Shown piece after piece: positions 20,108 to 31,270 of a stretch of 64,000 nucleotides of DNA. The notes beneath the pieces were generated by a model. The model was not told the DNA's origin, did no database searches, and was given only the letters and a program-made list of their open reading frames with translations. Positions within the stretch are counted from its first letter, which is position 1. The number at the start of each line of letters is the position of its first letter. Both the position numbers and the translations under genes were made by a program. Origin of the DNA: Bagarius yarrelli (lineage: Eukaryota; Chordata; Actinopteri; Siluriformes; Sisoridae); NCBI GenBank assembly GCA_005784505.1, contig VCAZ01000339.1:96735-160734 (forward strand), in the 5' to 3' direction.

Positions 20108-20468
20108 TGAGTTACATACGCCACAACGGAGCTGCCGGTGATCCAGTCCCCACCTCCGACCCCGTCCTGTGGGACCCTTCCCTGTGACCTGCCCAGCGGA
20201 TGATGCATCACCAGGGCGATCTAGGACGACCCACTTCGCCATAAAGACATTCCGGCTTCTCGCTAAGGACTGATGATTATAGTTGTTTACACACACAAGA
20301 TGTAACCTCATGATCCCTGCTACCTGCCACCGTCGCCACCCGGCTTGCTCATCAGGGACAAACTGATTTATGTTTAATTCTGTTTCATAATTTCTTCAAT
20401 TGTAAAGCTGCTTTGTGACAATCACCATTGTAAAAAGCGCTATACAAATAAAATTGAATTGAATTGAA

Positions 20469-20558
20469 TTATTCGACATATCTTTCTGGCCATTGAAACT
20501 CTGTCTGTTTCATTATTATAATGTCCACTGGAGTGAACTTAGGTTGTGCTTTACTCAT
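20469..20558 (-). pseudogene. gag: Start of ERV gag (matrix N-terminus)
   Basis: The ATG at 20558-20556 on minus opens MSKAQPKFTPVDIIIMKQTE and runs to WPERYVE at the L2 insertion point. The frame continues at 16502 on the other side of the LINE (MKSRIECWGE). I chose this ATG because it opens the frame in a plausible position downstream of the LTR. Short N-terminal stretches with W and a hydrophobic patch are usual in matrix domains; there is no Gly at position 2 for myristoylation (the second residue is Ser). Confidence 0.6.
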
Positions 20559-21189
20559 GATGCACCCCTGTCTTGGCTCTGCTTGCGTAACATCTGTGTC
20601 CTAGGTTACTATTTCTCTCTGACCACGTTAATGCAAGTCAGTCTGGATTTTCTAATCTCTCTAATGAATTTTATTTTATCTACTATTATAGATGTTACTG
20701 GGCCCCTTTCCCAGTGTACTTCTCTTAGTTCAACTACAACAGTTGCCGTCAAACCCGGGCAATAATTATCTTGGGTGGGTCTATCTCCAAAGAACTCTAC
20801 TACTTTGTTGCCTTATGGGTCTTCAATGAATTTAAACAATTTGAATGTCACTTGGCTAGGTTGAAAAGCTGACTTATTTTTTTCAAATTCCCCTAATTGC
20901 TTTGTACCACTCTATTTCTGAAAATGCTCAATCAAATCTATCCCACAAATCAAAATTTGGTTTGCTTATTTTACAAACATAAAAATGTTGTTTCTCTCTG
21001 TTTTTATCCTCTAAATCCAATATGCCTCTCTTCCCAAAAATGTTTTCTCCGAAACTCTATTCCATCCTTAACACTCCTTCCTAAACTGGCCTAGCCAATA
21101 GGACTAGTATGGTTTAGTAGGGGTTAGTGTGTATATGTAGGTTAGTAGGTGTTAGTAGGGGTTAGTATGTGTATGTGTGGGTGTATCCT
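20559..21189 (-). other. ERV leader region
   Basis: Non-coding DNA between the LTR and the gag ATG. Includes a GGTTAGTA-type tandem repeat (21104-21185). No clear tRNA primer-binding site was found. Confidence 0.4.
21104..21185 (+). repeat. GGTTAGTA-type short tandem repeat
   Basis: Imperfect units of GGTTAGTAGGG / GGTTAGTGTGTATATG, about five copies. Confidence 0.7.
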
Positions 21190-21960
21190 ACCATTCCTTC
21201 CTAACCTCTCTAATCCAGGAATCCTTTTATACCCAACACTCCAATCTGGCTAATATCTCTCTCAACATTCCATTTAGTACATAAAGAATAATTTCTGGGT
21301 CCCACCCCACATTCAAATGCAGCCTCTAAAAATCCAGTCCTTTTATACCTGTGGAATTTAGTCCCTCCCCTTTCTTAACCAATGAATTTCTATTATTTCC
21401 AAATTTACCCAATCAGATTCATCCAATTGTGATGTAATTACCATTATATACGTTACCCTTATTCAGAATAATGTAATTGTACATTGTGATGTAAGTTACA
21501 CTGTAACCATACCCTCTGATCTGGGTTGCATTGTGATGCAATTTTCTTATTGTGAGATAATTTCCTATTAAAGTCAAGTTTGACTTCCTGCTTGTAAAAA
21601 AAAAAAAGATGTAGTCAATATAAAAGATTTTTCACACTTGGCTTGCCTGCAAACCGGACTCTTTTGCTCTTTTGCTGTGGATCTTCGAACTTCTCTAGAG
21701 GAAAATACCTCACTTGTGCGTGTAGTTTTTCCTCCCCGAAACTGTGATGTCGGAACTCAAACCGACACTGTAATCCTTTCTGATACCACTGTTTGTCATG
21801 GGTTCGGATAAACATTGTGTCCCCTCTCTCCATACTATCGTCACCCATGTTTTTTTCTGACGAATGTTCTCTTCCATCTGTTCTTCCTTCTTTTCCTTCA
21901 CCCCTATCTTCCCCTCCTAGCCCCAATGCTGAGGATTAATAAAATGTTCTTCTCAGTAGC
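21190..21960 (-). mobile_element. ERV 5' LTR, copy 3 (partly deleted)
   Basis: On minus: outer segment 21960-21690 (matches 1850-2185 reversed), then after an internal deletion of a few hundred bases the promoter half 21680-21335 (matches 15245-15680 reversed) with the same CRE-like repeats and TATA box (21341-21347). It lies 5' of the gag start at 20558 on the same strand, so here the promoter half points into gag as a 5' LTR should. Beyond the TATA box it diverges from the 15.7-kb copy; a second TATAAAAGG-like site lies about 110 bases downstream. Confidence 0.6.
21690..21935 (+). CDS. Antisense ORF inside the LTR, copy 3 (partial)
   Basis: Plus-strand remnant of the LTR antisense ORF: EENTSLVRVVFPPRNCDVG followed by TQTDTVILSDTT, then in the tail frame SDECSLPSVLPSFPSPLSS and PPSPNAED with a stop directly before AATAAA (about 21938). 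The N-terminal WRSQ part is deleted. Tail composition (Pro/Ser with acidic end) matches copy 1 in the same frame. Copies of one LTR would share this anyway, so conservation here does not prove protein function. Confidence 0.4.
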
Positions 21961-24055
21961 ATCGCATCTTGACCGCATCCATCTATTATACTACACACAC
22001 ACACACTTTCTCTAACAATTCAGTCAGGCTATTGTAAATCTGAAATGATTTGATTATTGCGCATCACACATTTTTTTAACAATGAGTGTAAATGCTTCTA
22101 TGTAATGATATGCGCTAATAATTTACTAGAGCTTGGGTTTGTTAACGATTTAGGAAAAATCTCAGTAAGAATTTTGTACAACTGAAGACACACACACACA
22201 CACATACATATGACAGGAAGATGAAGGTGGCACTAATTTGTTTTTTGAGCAGAAAACCAGTGCAGACTCCATTAATAGCCTTGAGGTCAAAGTGCATTAA
22301 ATCTGAGAAACATGATAAACTTCACATGCTCTGGTTTAAAAGGAGAAAAGTAAACACAAACAGAACATATGCCATGACACACGCACACACAGACAATTTC
22401 TACATCACCCACAAGAGATCATGTCAGATCAGGACATGATTATTCAAAGAAACGAAAGAATTCTGGAACATCTGGCTGATGAAAGTTTTGCTAAAGTCAC
22501 TGAGGAGAGATCCAGCTAGAGAGGTCTGATTAAAGAAAGCTGATAAGAGAAATGAATTAAAAAATATGTAATCAAATAGATTTTGATAGAGAAAACTGAT
22601 TAAAGAGATCTGGTTTAAGCAATCCTAACAGACAAATTTTAAATTAAAGAGATCTGATTAAAGTTTTATAGACCTATAGACTTATATGATGCTCTTAGAC
22701 AAATCTGGTTAAAGAGATCCAGTTTAAGCAGCCAGATTCCCCTCTTGTGTCTAGGAGGAATTGATGAGCTGTTATAAATGTGTTATAAATGTGTAATATG
22801 TGTAACCTTTTATTGAGGCACTATAGCACACACAGAGGCATGTGATGGTTTTATTCTGCTATGATCACATATCAGACAGTGCTCATTACCATGATGAGGT
22901 TTATTCAACACCTCCTGACCAATCACAGTTGAGTACTGAGATGAGACTAAACCTATTATATTTTTTTAGAAGTGCTATGACAAGAAGTGTAGCTAAAACT
23001 CCATCACCTTATTCCCTGTGTGTTTAAACAGGTAAAGGCTCTGGACTGGTCTAGAGTGTCAGGGATGGCTAAACTTCCATGCTGTCTGCCTTCTATACAT
23101 TTCCTCTGGTTCCCCCAGTTTCTTTGGTTCCTCCTCAGATTCTGAGTGAAATTCTATATTTATTCTTAAGTTGGTTGAGCAGATGGTTCTCTTTCAATCT
23201 GGGAGACTTCTTACATTATTATCTCCTCTTCTTTCATATCCTTCTGATGAACACAACCATCATTCTGCAGAATTCTTCAAAAACTCTTGGTTCTTTAGCT
23301 CAGTCATTTTTCTTCTTACACCTTCATTGTCTCAATTATCCTTGTTATGCTACATGACCACAAAAAAGAATTTAATGATTAGATCCACAATTACAATGAC
23401 CTGATCACACACACACTAATGCGGTCAATATGTGCTTGAATGCTAAAAGCTGATGGTTATTGACCAGGACATTCAGGTCTTTGTCAAGAGTGTGTTTCTA
23501 TGTGTAAGTGTTTGTGTGTTGCATGCTTTAATGCTGTAATAAATAATTCAGAGAGCACTGTGTGTTCAGTCAGGGTTAAAGGTCAAACATTGACCTAAAC
23601 TAGAAACATTTATTAAAAATCAATCAGAGTGACCTTTAAACTGATATCATCAACCACAGCACACTTTTATCTCTATGTGTTTGCTTATTACTCCAAATGA
23701 AGGCCATTTAGTTGTTAAGTGTCTATGACATGATGTGAAGTTCCTGCTGCTGATTATTGTTCTCCGTCTGCTGCTTCGCTGTTGCATGTCGCTGTTTGCT
23801 TTATTGCTAATGAGCGTTATTGTAGCTGTGCCTTTGCGGTCTGTTAGGGCGCCTTCTCGCTACTCGTAATGGAGCGGACATGTAAGCTTGAAATTATAAT
23901 TAGCTATAATTTACAGACATACTGCAAATGCACCTTCATAAATGGTACAGTCTAATAAGCCCTGTTTACACCCAGCTTTCTCACCAGTTACAGGGACAAA
24001 GTGCAGGGTCACCGCTTTCTTTCTGATTGTTCTAATGTGTCTGCAAATGAGGAAG
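21961..24055. other. Non-coding stretch
   Basis: Unique-looking DNA with small CA runs (21993-22010, 22190-22203). 22505-22735 has a loose repeat of AGAGATCTGATTAAAG-type units. No gene seen. Confidence 0.5.
22505..22735 (+). repeat. Degenerate AGATCTGATTAAAG minisatellite
   Basis: About eight imperfect copies of a phrase like AGAGATCTGRTTAAAG with variable spacers. Confidence 0.5.
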
Positions 24056-24059
24056 GGAT

Positions 24060-24128
24060 TACAGAGAGACAAAAGGGAAAGAGAGAGAAAGGGAGAGAGA
24101 TAGAGAGAGAGAGAGAGAGAGGGGGAGA

Positions 24129-24159
<31 letters not shown>

Positions 24160-24183
24160 CAACAAAAAGAGAGAGAGAGACGG
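24060..24183. repeat. GA-rich microsatellite
   Basis: Interrupted (GA)n with GGGA units; the long Arg/Glu frames across it are artefacts. Confidence 0.95.
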
Positions 24184-24448
24184 GGCGAGTGTTTATATCT
24201 GCTAGAAAACAAGAACAGGAAGTTAGTGACCGCAGGAACTGTTAATGAAACTGCAGTGTGGTGAAGAGGATTAAAACACTGAATGATGTGCTGTTAGAGG
24301 AAACCGGTGGTAACACATACACACACTGATTATGTAATATATTTTATAGTTCTATATATTAAAATCTCATTAAATTTAATCAGCAGTAAGATTTTTAGTG
24401 TAGTCACTTTATAATGTTTTTTTTCCCCCAAAAAGTGAAGAGTTTATC

Positions 24449-24450
<2 letters not shown>

Positions 24451-24489
<39 letters not shown>

Positions 24490-24501
24490 ACACACACACA
24501 C
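24451..24501. repeat. (CA)n microsatellite
   Basis: About 25 CA units with one CC interruption. Confidence 0.97.
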
Positions 24502-24959
24502 TTCGTGTTCTGTTCCACTCTGAACTTTCTTTCTGGCTGATGAAGATCAGGTGTTTAGTAATAAATGATGCCTGTTGTGGCGTCAGCAGTTGCCACCTAA
24601 GATCATTCTACGCCCACCCTGACTCAATTAATTTAATTTCTTTTCTTCTCTTAATTGTGTGTTAAAAGCATCAGCGTCTTTTATTTTCTGATTTAAAGAT
24701 AAATGTCACACACCGTCATTCTCCTGCTGTCTGTTTCTCCTCACATCATTACTATTAAAACACTAGTTTCCAACAGTGATGTGACATTAAATCACCCAAT
24801 TTTTCATTTGGAAAAATAAATGCAACATTAAATAAGAAGCAGATTTTAGAACTTGTTTGGTTAACAATGAAAAAAAGTTAAACCTAATAAACAAAACTCC
24901 ACTGAGCTTCACAAGATTAACAATGGAAAAAAATCACCTCTCAGCCAACTTTCAGCCAA

Positions 24960-25190
24960 TCAACTTGGCCAGAAGTTGGGCAGTGGAAGCTCTAATGATT
25001 TCAGGGCTAAATTGTTGATTGGAAACCATTGCCAAGTCGGCCGTGCGCAAGGCCCCTAAGCCTCTCTGCTTCAGTGGTTCAGAACGATGCTTAACCCTGT
25101 GCCCTGATCCTATATTTCTAAGCTGGGATATGTGCAAAAAAGACTTTCACTGTGTGGTAATTAATATGTGACAGATAAAGAGTTATACTT
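24960..25190 (+). mobile_element. tRNA-derived SINE, copy 1
   Basis: Contains, in order, GGGCAGTGGAAGCTCTAATG (A-box region, decayed), a TTGATTGGAAA region, GCGCAAGGCCCCTAAGCC, the TTAACCCTGTGCCCTGA block, TAAGCTGGGATATG and a tail ending GTGACAGATAAAG. The copy at 32370-32585 is the same family reversed. I recognise the consensus as a common fish SINE with tRNA-like head. Similar phrases (CACCTCTCAGCC and CAGCCAATCAA) flank it on both sides. Confidence 0.65.
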
Positions 25191-27100
25191 AATTTATACT
25201 TAACCAATCAGTATAACCAGGTCTCAGCATTCACCTCTCAGCCGATCACCTCACAGCCAATCAATTTTCAGCACATTCTCCATCTAGATTTTATAGTTTA
25301 AATCTTACAACAGATCGCTTTCACTCACTCACTTTTTCTCTTACTGTCTAATCCTTTTCTTTAACTCTCTTTTCCCCCTCTTTCTCTCTTTCTCTCTCTT
25401 TTATCTTTTTTCTTTCATTAACGTAAAACGATATTCTCTTGTTCATGTTTTTGTGCTTTTTTTTGATAAACAAAAAAAATTTCTCAGTAGACAACTTAGA
25501 CGTTTTATGACCCATCTTTCTTCTTTTTATCATCATCATTATAAAGCCCCTCTTGGTGTAATATCATCATTAGAAACTAATTTCCCAGCATTTCATTGTG
25601 GCTTTTGATTCAGTGGAGGATCTGTTCTTTCTCCCTGAGAGCAGATACATGGCCTGGGGCACTTCTCTTCGACTATATTCTTTGTTACCCCAGCATGGTG
25701 GAGTTGAGAGCTGAAAGGCCGGTATTGATCACAGATAATGGGGTAAAAGGTCAGAGTTGTGCCTGGGAGGCAAGAATCCCTGAGCTCTTTCTGGCTCTCC
25801 GACTGCGCTGCCCGTTAAATCCCTGGGGAACTTTATCTGTCTCTCTGTGAGTGAGATTCTTTTCATTCTGCTCATAATTCCAGCATTGAACTATGTCTTC
25901 TGTAAGCCTATAGACACTTTGATTTTTCTTCAACTTCCTAGTTGCTAAGTTCTTCTGAAATAAGTAAATTAAGTGAATGGGTGCAGCCAGGGCCCTGCCA
26001 CATCACTCTTTAGCATGTTGGAACTTATTAGTTAGCTTGTTAGAATAATGTCTGGTGCTCATATTATGAAACGACACACTTAGACACACTGATTCAGAAT
26101 TCTGATCTGATCTGGGCTCAGTGTGGGCTTTACACACACACACGGGTAGGAACAAAGGCAGCATGTCGGAACATCCAAAAATCTGGTCAAAAATTTAACT
26201 GTGGTTTACATTAAAATAAATAACAGCAGTAGGAGTGGTATGATGTCATAGAGAGGATTTAAGCGTTGAATCTTCGCTGCAGATCAGTCATGCAGTCTGT
26301 ACAAAGAGGTTAAAATATTTTGTTATCCATCAGTACATAAATAAATGATCTACAGAATGAAAAGCGAGCTTGTTTTAGAGGTCGCCAGAAACCAAGCTAA
26401 ACTCAGTGACCTCTCACAGCGCAGCAACTCTTTTCACGTGTGTCAGTAGATAAATCATTTCTTCCAGTCCTTCTATTTAATCTTCTATTCAGCCACTGCT
26501 GTACCGGAAACTAATACACACAAACATACTTACTGCTTTTACACACAGACAAGAAAAGTTATTTCACTTTGCTGATGTTTGTTATCATTCATCAGCACAT
26601 TCGATCCTGCTTCCTGATACCAGCACAAACATTTACCCCGACACTTTATGTAGCCCAGATAACACTTGCAAACAAAACCGAAACGAGAAAGAAAGAAAGC
26701 GTTTAGCGTTTTCCTTTTCCATTCATAGAATAAAACACACTGAATGCAGGAGATTGGATCTCAGTGTTTTTCGAGCGCAGAAGAGCACTGATGAAAAAAG
26801 CATGGATGTTTACTGGATGTAAAAAGCATCTAATGAACAGAAATGGAAATGTGAAGAAATCACAGTGTATGTCCTGAAATCTTATGAAAATATTTTTATT
26901 CAGAACTGAAAGGAATGTGTTGATACTTCTGCTACAAAACAGCTATGGAGATTCAGAAGGCTATAAGTTTATATTTCTTGTTGCTTATACTATCTTAGCT
27001 ATGCAGTTAACATGAAAACATCCAAAAACGGCTTTTCTCAGCTGAATTCATCAAATTTTATTTTAAAGTAATAAGATGATAAGATGATCCCGTTTGACTC
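25191..27100. other. Non-coding stretch
   Basis: CT-rich patch at 25370-25400. 25596-25850 is less AT-rich and open on plus but has no motif I recognise. No supported gene. Confidence 0.4.
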
Positions 27101-27114
27101 CTTTTAAATTCACC

Positions 27115-27285
27115 TTAATCACCTCATCATCTCATCACCCTCATCACTTAATTGCCTCATTACATTCATCACCCTTATTAAATCATTACCCTCATCACCT
27201 TATAACCCTCATCATCTCATCACCTCATCACCCTGATCATCTGATCACCTTCATCATCTCATCACCCTCATCACATGTCTCTGTA
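27115..27285. repeat. Degenerate CATCACCCT/CATCATCT repeat
   Basis: TCATCACC-type units of 8-13 bases repeated imperfectly over about 170 bases. Confidence 0.7.
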
Positions 27286-28270
27286 TCTCCAGCTCTATAA
27301 CGAAGCTCAGTAGCAGTGAAGAAAATTCAGCTGAACATCCTCGACTTAAGAAACTAAAACTTAGCTCATCCTCACCCACGGGGCCACTAAAAATATAAAT
27401 ATTAATAATAACATTAAATTTAATTCTCTATTTCAGGACTTTAGCTCCGGATTCATTTTCCTCTAAAAATTTAATGTGATATTTCACCTGGTGTTTATTT
27501 ATTGATTAGTGATTTGTTCTTGAGGGAAAAGCCTAAAAGAAATAGAAATAAATTTTGTGTTTTATTTGCTGCAAATAACAAAAAAAGTTCTTTATCATCT
27601 ATTCTGAAAATATATAATATAATATATATTCTGATAATATATAATATTATAATCAAGCAAGTCACAACGCTGCAATTAGGCATAAGCTGGAGGTCCTGTC
27701 TTCTTCAGATAATGAGATTCCAACAAGAAACTGTCCCAGTGATAGCATGCTAACACACACACACACACAAATACACACACACTGTGCCAGCTCTCAGTGA
27801 AAGACAGCTTGTACCCGCTCTATACTTGCTCCGTCTGTCTCTGTATCTGCTTCACTCATTAGTTCTGGATTTGAAAGGCATCTCTAAAAATGTAAGTGTA
27901 AGTGTACCATTATTACAATGTCAGGGTGAAGCAGGAACTCAGATTCAGTGAACACACACACACATATACGCACACACAAAGACACACACTCACATGCACA
28001 CACACACACACAAGCCGGTATTAATGGTGTTTCATCATGTTGGTGGTGTCTGTACTGTTAGATTATCGTTGAGGGTGTTTAGGGTGTAAATGGTGTGAGT
28101 TTCAACACCGTGTAGGTCATATCGGTGGTTATAAGGTATTGGAGGTGAAGGTGTTAGATGAGTGTTGGTGGTATTGTTTTATATGGTGTTGAACGCACTA
28201 CAGGGTTGACACACCTTTTTCCATCACTCACTTTATATCAAATAGAATATTTTGTTTACTTAGAGATCGG
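27286..28270. other. Non-coding stretch with CA runs
   Basis: AT-rich DNA; CA microsatellites at 27753-27783 and 27953-28013. No gene seen. Confidence 0.5.
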
Positions 28271-28271
28271 C

Positions 28272-28448
28272 TTACACGTCTATCAAATTAACCCGTCTCT
28301 CAAACTAACGTCTCTCACGCTAATACATCTCCTACACCAACACGTCTCTCACACCAAAAGATCTATCATGCTAAGTTGTCTCTCCCGCTAACTTGTCTGT
28401 CATGCTAACATGTCTCTCATGTTAACACGTCTTATATGCTGACAGGTG
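28272..28448 (+). repeat. 18-base minisatellite
   Basis: Imperfect units approximating ACRTCTCTCAYGCTAACA, about nine copies. Confidence 0.7.
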
Positions 28449-28864
28449 TCTTGTACTGTAGGATTTTTTGGTTTCATTGCTTCTTTTCTGCATGTCTTAG
28501 GATCAGGTGTTGTTTAAATCTCATCCCCTACTGTAGTGACCTTCCTGTAAGTGCAGCCTCACGACACTAATTACATTTTACACACTCAATGTTTCTGTCT
28601 CTCTATCGGTCTCTCTCTCGCTTTCTATCTGTATTATAGCTTACCATTCCTTTACCTGCTTGCCTCAGAGTCATCAAGCAGGTTTCTTTCCTTTCGCTTT
28701 ATAAATAAGCAAATGCAGAAATACACAGATGGCATGAATAATTCACTGCTCAACTGGCGATATGGGGGTCAACCCAATACTTTTTGACAGGGGATTATGC
28801 CCTTATATAACCTTTCACATGAAGTATGTGTAATCTGACCTATCAGAGAGTGTTGCTTTTTCGG

Positions 28865-29185
28865 GGGCGGGGGGCATAATCGATGCATTGGTCAACAACC
28901 AGGAGGCATAAAATTAGCTCCTTTGATGGTAGACTAAGGAATCTGCTTCAGGCCTGGCAGCACCTGGCTCTAAGTATACCAGAAGTTAGCCTCGAGAAGC
29001 TGGTTCCTTTAGCGGTCACCGCCAAAGTATGGCGACGCCTACCAGGCATCTTGCAATGGTTCCCTTTCACAGTGCAAAGGGGTTTTACACTCAAGGGCAA
29101 TATGCAAGCTCTGTCTGGCCTGCCTTGGGTCTTGGGGTACCACTACTGGGCATTTATGGGGCAAAAACAAATTTACACTTAGTAG
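28865..29185 (+). pseudogene. DIRS-like element fragment
   Basis: The plus frame from 28883 reads AWQHLALSIPEVSLEKLVPL, then GILQWFPFTVQRGFTLKG. This resembles the stretch just upstream of the reverse transcriptase in fish DIRS retrotransposons (a W..L...TV.RGY.L pattern). It is short and no RT motif follows. It is followed by AT-rich sequence. Identification is weak; an unrelated chance frame is possible. Confidence 0.35.
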
Positions 29186-29489
29186 AGTTCAATTTGTCGC
29201 ATGGCGTTCTACCTGCAGAAGTTAATGGGCCATGCAAATGGCATGCGGGTAAATTTCAATGCCTAATGAATGCCTCACATCGATGTGTTAATAATAATGA
29301 TAATAAAAACATTTTAAAAAAAAAACACACTCAGATAAGCTAACCTTTACCACCTTGTATATTAATTCCACGTGAATCACACACACACACACCGCCTGGA
29401 GCCAAATGTCAGGGGAAAAAATCAGAATAGAAATGACGACTGAAACACAAACTTCTAACTTGCTAACAGAACCAGTATACAGTGCTACA

Positions 29490-29639
29490 CAACACCACTA
29501 CACAACCAACACTGCTAGGCAACACCATTACACAACTAACACTGCTAAAAAACACCCCTACACAACCAACACTACTACTCAACACCAATACACAACCAAC
29601 ACCGCTACACAACACCACTACACAATATATACTGCTACA
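29490..29639 (+). repeat. 30-base minisatellite, five units
   Basis: Five exact-length units (29490, 29520, 29550, 29580, 29610) of the pattern CAACACCACTACACAACCAA + CACTGCTAGG. Because 30 is a multiple of three, an open frame runs through it repeating QHHYTTNTAR, but composition suggests a satellite rather than a gene. Confidence 0.9.
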
Positions 29640-30111
29640 CACAAAGCTATACAACACTGTTACACAACAGTGTTACACAAAATAATGCTTAACTCTCCAC
29701 ACAATTCTGCATAATTTTACATTATTTAACATTCACTTTGATTTCTGGAAAGATTTCTCCTTTATATTGTGATGAAGCACACTCACACACACACACCATT
29801 TCCCCTTTTACACACAAACACACACAGACTGACACACACACTATAAAACCCTTCTACTCATTTATCAGTGTGTTATTGCTGCAGCGTATTTTTCTTTTTG
29901 GAGCTTCTTTCATTTATTAATGAGATCATATTTAATTCTTCTCTCTCCCCAAACACAAACACATTAACACACACAGACTGAGCCTTTTAGGAGTTTCTCG
30001 CTTTGTGGGACTTTCATATGATACTCAGAAATCCAAATGGCTGATAATTGTTATTCAACCTGCTGGCACAAGCAATAAATTCATTTTTTTCCATCCCCAT
30101 ACCAACAATAG

Positions 30112-30356
30112 TCAGACAGGGAGACAGTCAGACAGTAAGACATTCAGACAGTAAGACAGCGAGAAAGTGGGACAGTGAGATAGTCAGTCAGTAAGAGAGT
30201 CAGTCAGTGAGACACTAGGGCAGTCAGACAGTGAGACAGTAGGGCAGTCAGACAGTGAGTGACAGTTAGACAGTAAGATAGTCAGACAGTGAGGCACTCA
30301 GACAGTGAGACAGTCACAGTGTTGTAAAGTGAGGCACTGAGACAGTGAGACGTCAC
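30112..30356 (+). repeat. 8-base GACAGTSA satellite
   Basis: About 30 imperfect units of GACAGTCA/GACAGTGA/GACAGTAA. Confidence 0.85.
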
Positions 30357-30469
30357 AGTTTGTAAGATGAAAACTGACACACATCATCTTTAACATTTAA
30401 TTCATTATTCATTCATCACCCAAAATATAAAGACTGCTCAAAGACAGAGCCTGTATATGCTCTGCACAC

Positions 30470-31000
30470 TGATATATAAGCCTGTATATGCTCTGTTAAG
30501 GTTCCTGCCAAACAAAATGTCAAAAGGGCTTATTTCTGTCTCTTACTCATGCTCGGAGGTGCATCAGAATTATGGTAGGTGCCTTGACCCACAACAAACC
30601 CATTTCTGAACAGCATTTAGCCAATTTGTTTTTTAGCGAGCTGTTTGCTCTTTCTACCAACCCACGACTGGCTGGATGATACGCACAGTGTTGCTTTAGG
30701 TCAAACCCTAAGTATTCACTCAATTTTTTGTAATGCTTTACTTACAAATTGAGTACCGTTGTCACTGCCAATTCTCTCTGGGATTCCCCACCTGGAAATG
30801 ATTTCAATTATCAGTGCTTTGGCTACTGCACTGGCGTATTTTTTGCACTCTTCCACCTATTTAGAGAACATATCTATTATTACCAAACAGTATTTTTTAC
30901 CTTCAGTGGGTATCAGATTAACAAAATGCTTCATGCTGATGGGTATGGGTACCTCTCCCTATGTTATTTGTAGCACAAATAAGAACCAAATTTTTGGAAG
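30470..31000 (-). pseudogene. pol: Second-family ERV integrase fragment
   Basis: On minus: LIPTEGKKYCLVIIDMFSK (first Asp), AVAKALIIEIISRWGIPERI and GSDNGTQFVSKALQKI (second Asp), then in another frame HCAYHPASRGLVERANSSLK (catalytic Glu) and NKPFDILFGRNL. The D, D and E residues all survive, but a stop follows FSK and frames change twice. Differences from the integrase copies at 1-640 and 10.0-10.6 kb (for example GTQF against GAHF) show another retroviral lineage. No LTRs or other genes of this element were found nearby. Confidence 0.8.
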
Positions 31001-31232
31001 TATATAGAAAAAAAACAAATGATTAGTAAACCAATGTTTATGTGTATGTGTATCTCCCAACCCATTCCCCCTTTTGACACATATTTCTTACTATGGGTCA
31101 ATTACCATAGAACAGAAACAGTTTCTTTCTACCACAGTATTTATTCACGCCACAGCTCCTGAAATATGAGTAAATGGTAAAAAAGACCTGGACCTGGGCA
31201 CTTCTCAGGCATTTGTTCCTTACTCACCTCAA

Positions 31233-31270
<38 letters not shown>

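Larger units (their letters stand above)
16503..20468 (+). mobile_element. L2-type LINE, nearly complete, inserted in ERV gag
   Basis: Non-LTR retrotransposon of about 4 kb with an ORF1 C-terminus, endonuclease, reverse transcriptase and a 3' tail. The 3' end is diagnostic: a stem region, AAAGCGCTATACAAATAAA, then repeated ATTGA (20440-20468). The left end is abrupt within ORF1, so it is 5'-truncated. The flanking ERV gag sequence resumes on each side (20469 and 16502), proving insertion after the ERV. Only a few frameshifts and stops are visible, so it is younger than most repeats here. Clade assignment (L2 versus another CR1/L2-group lineage) is by motif recognition. Confidence 0.85.
8801..21960 (-). 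mobile_element. Large endogenous retrovirus, minus strand, with nested insertions
   Basis: Reading on minus from high to low coordinates: LTR (21960 to about 21190), leader, start of gag (20558), L2 LINE insertion (20468-16503), rest of the gag N-terminal region (16502 to about 15940), reverse-oriented LTR (about 15936-14421), capsid/nucleocapsid (14415-12720), protease, reverse transcriptase, integrase and an env remnant ending near 8809. The gene order is that of a simple retrovirus. Frames are broken many times and RNase H and most of the env surface subunit are deleted. An alternative is that two related proviruses are juxtaposed, with the boundary at the internal LTR. Not functional. Confidence 0.75.

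Noticed and set aside
24001..24264. Arg/Glu-rich ORF resembling a coiled coil
   Set aside because: Read-through of a GA microsatellite.
25596..25850. Possible host exon
   Set aside because: Open and less AT-rich, but no motif or convincing splice-site pair; not enough to call.
29406..29714. Thr/His-rich ORF of 102 codons
   Set aside because: Encoded almost entirely by the 30-base minisatellite; no start context or neighbouring exon.
30112..30356. Array-like GACAGT repeats as a possible protein-binding array
   Set aside because: Simple 8-base satellite; nothing indicates a bound factor.
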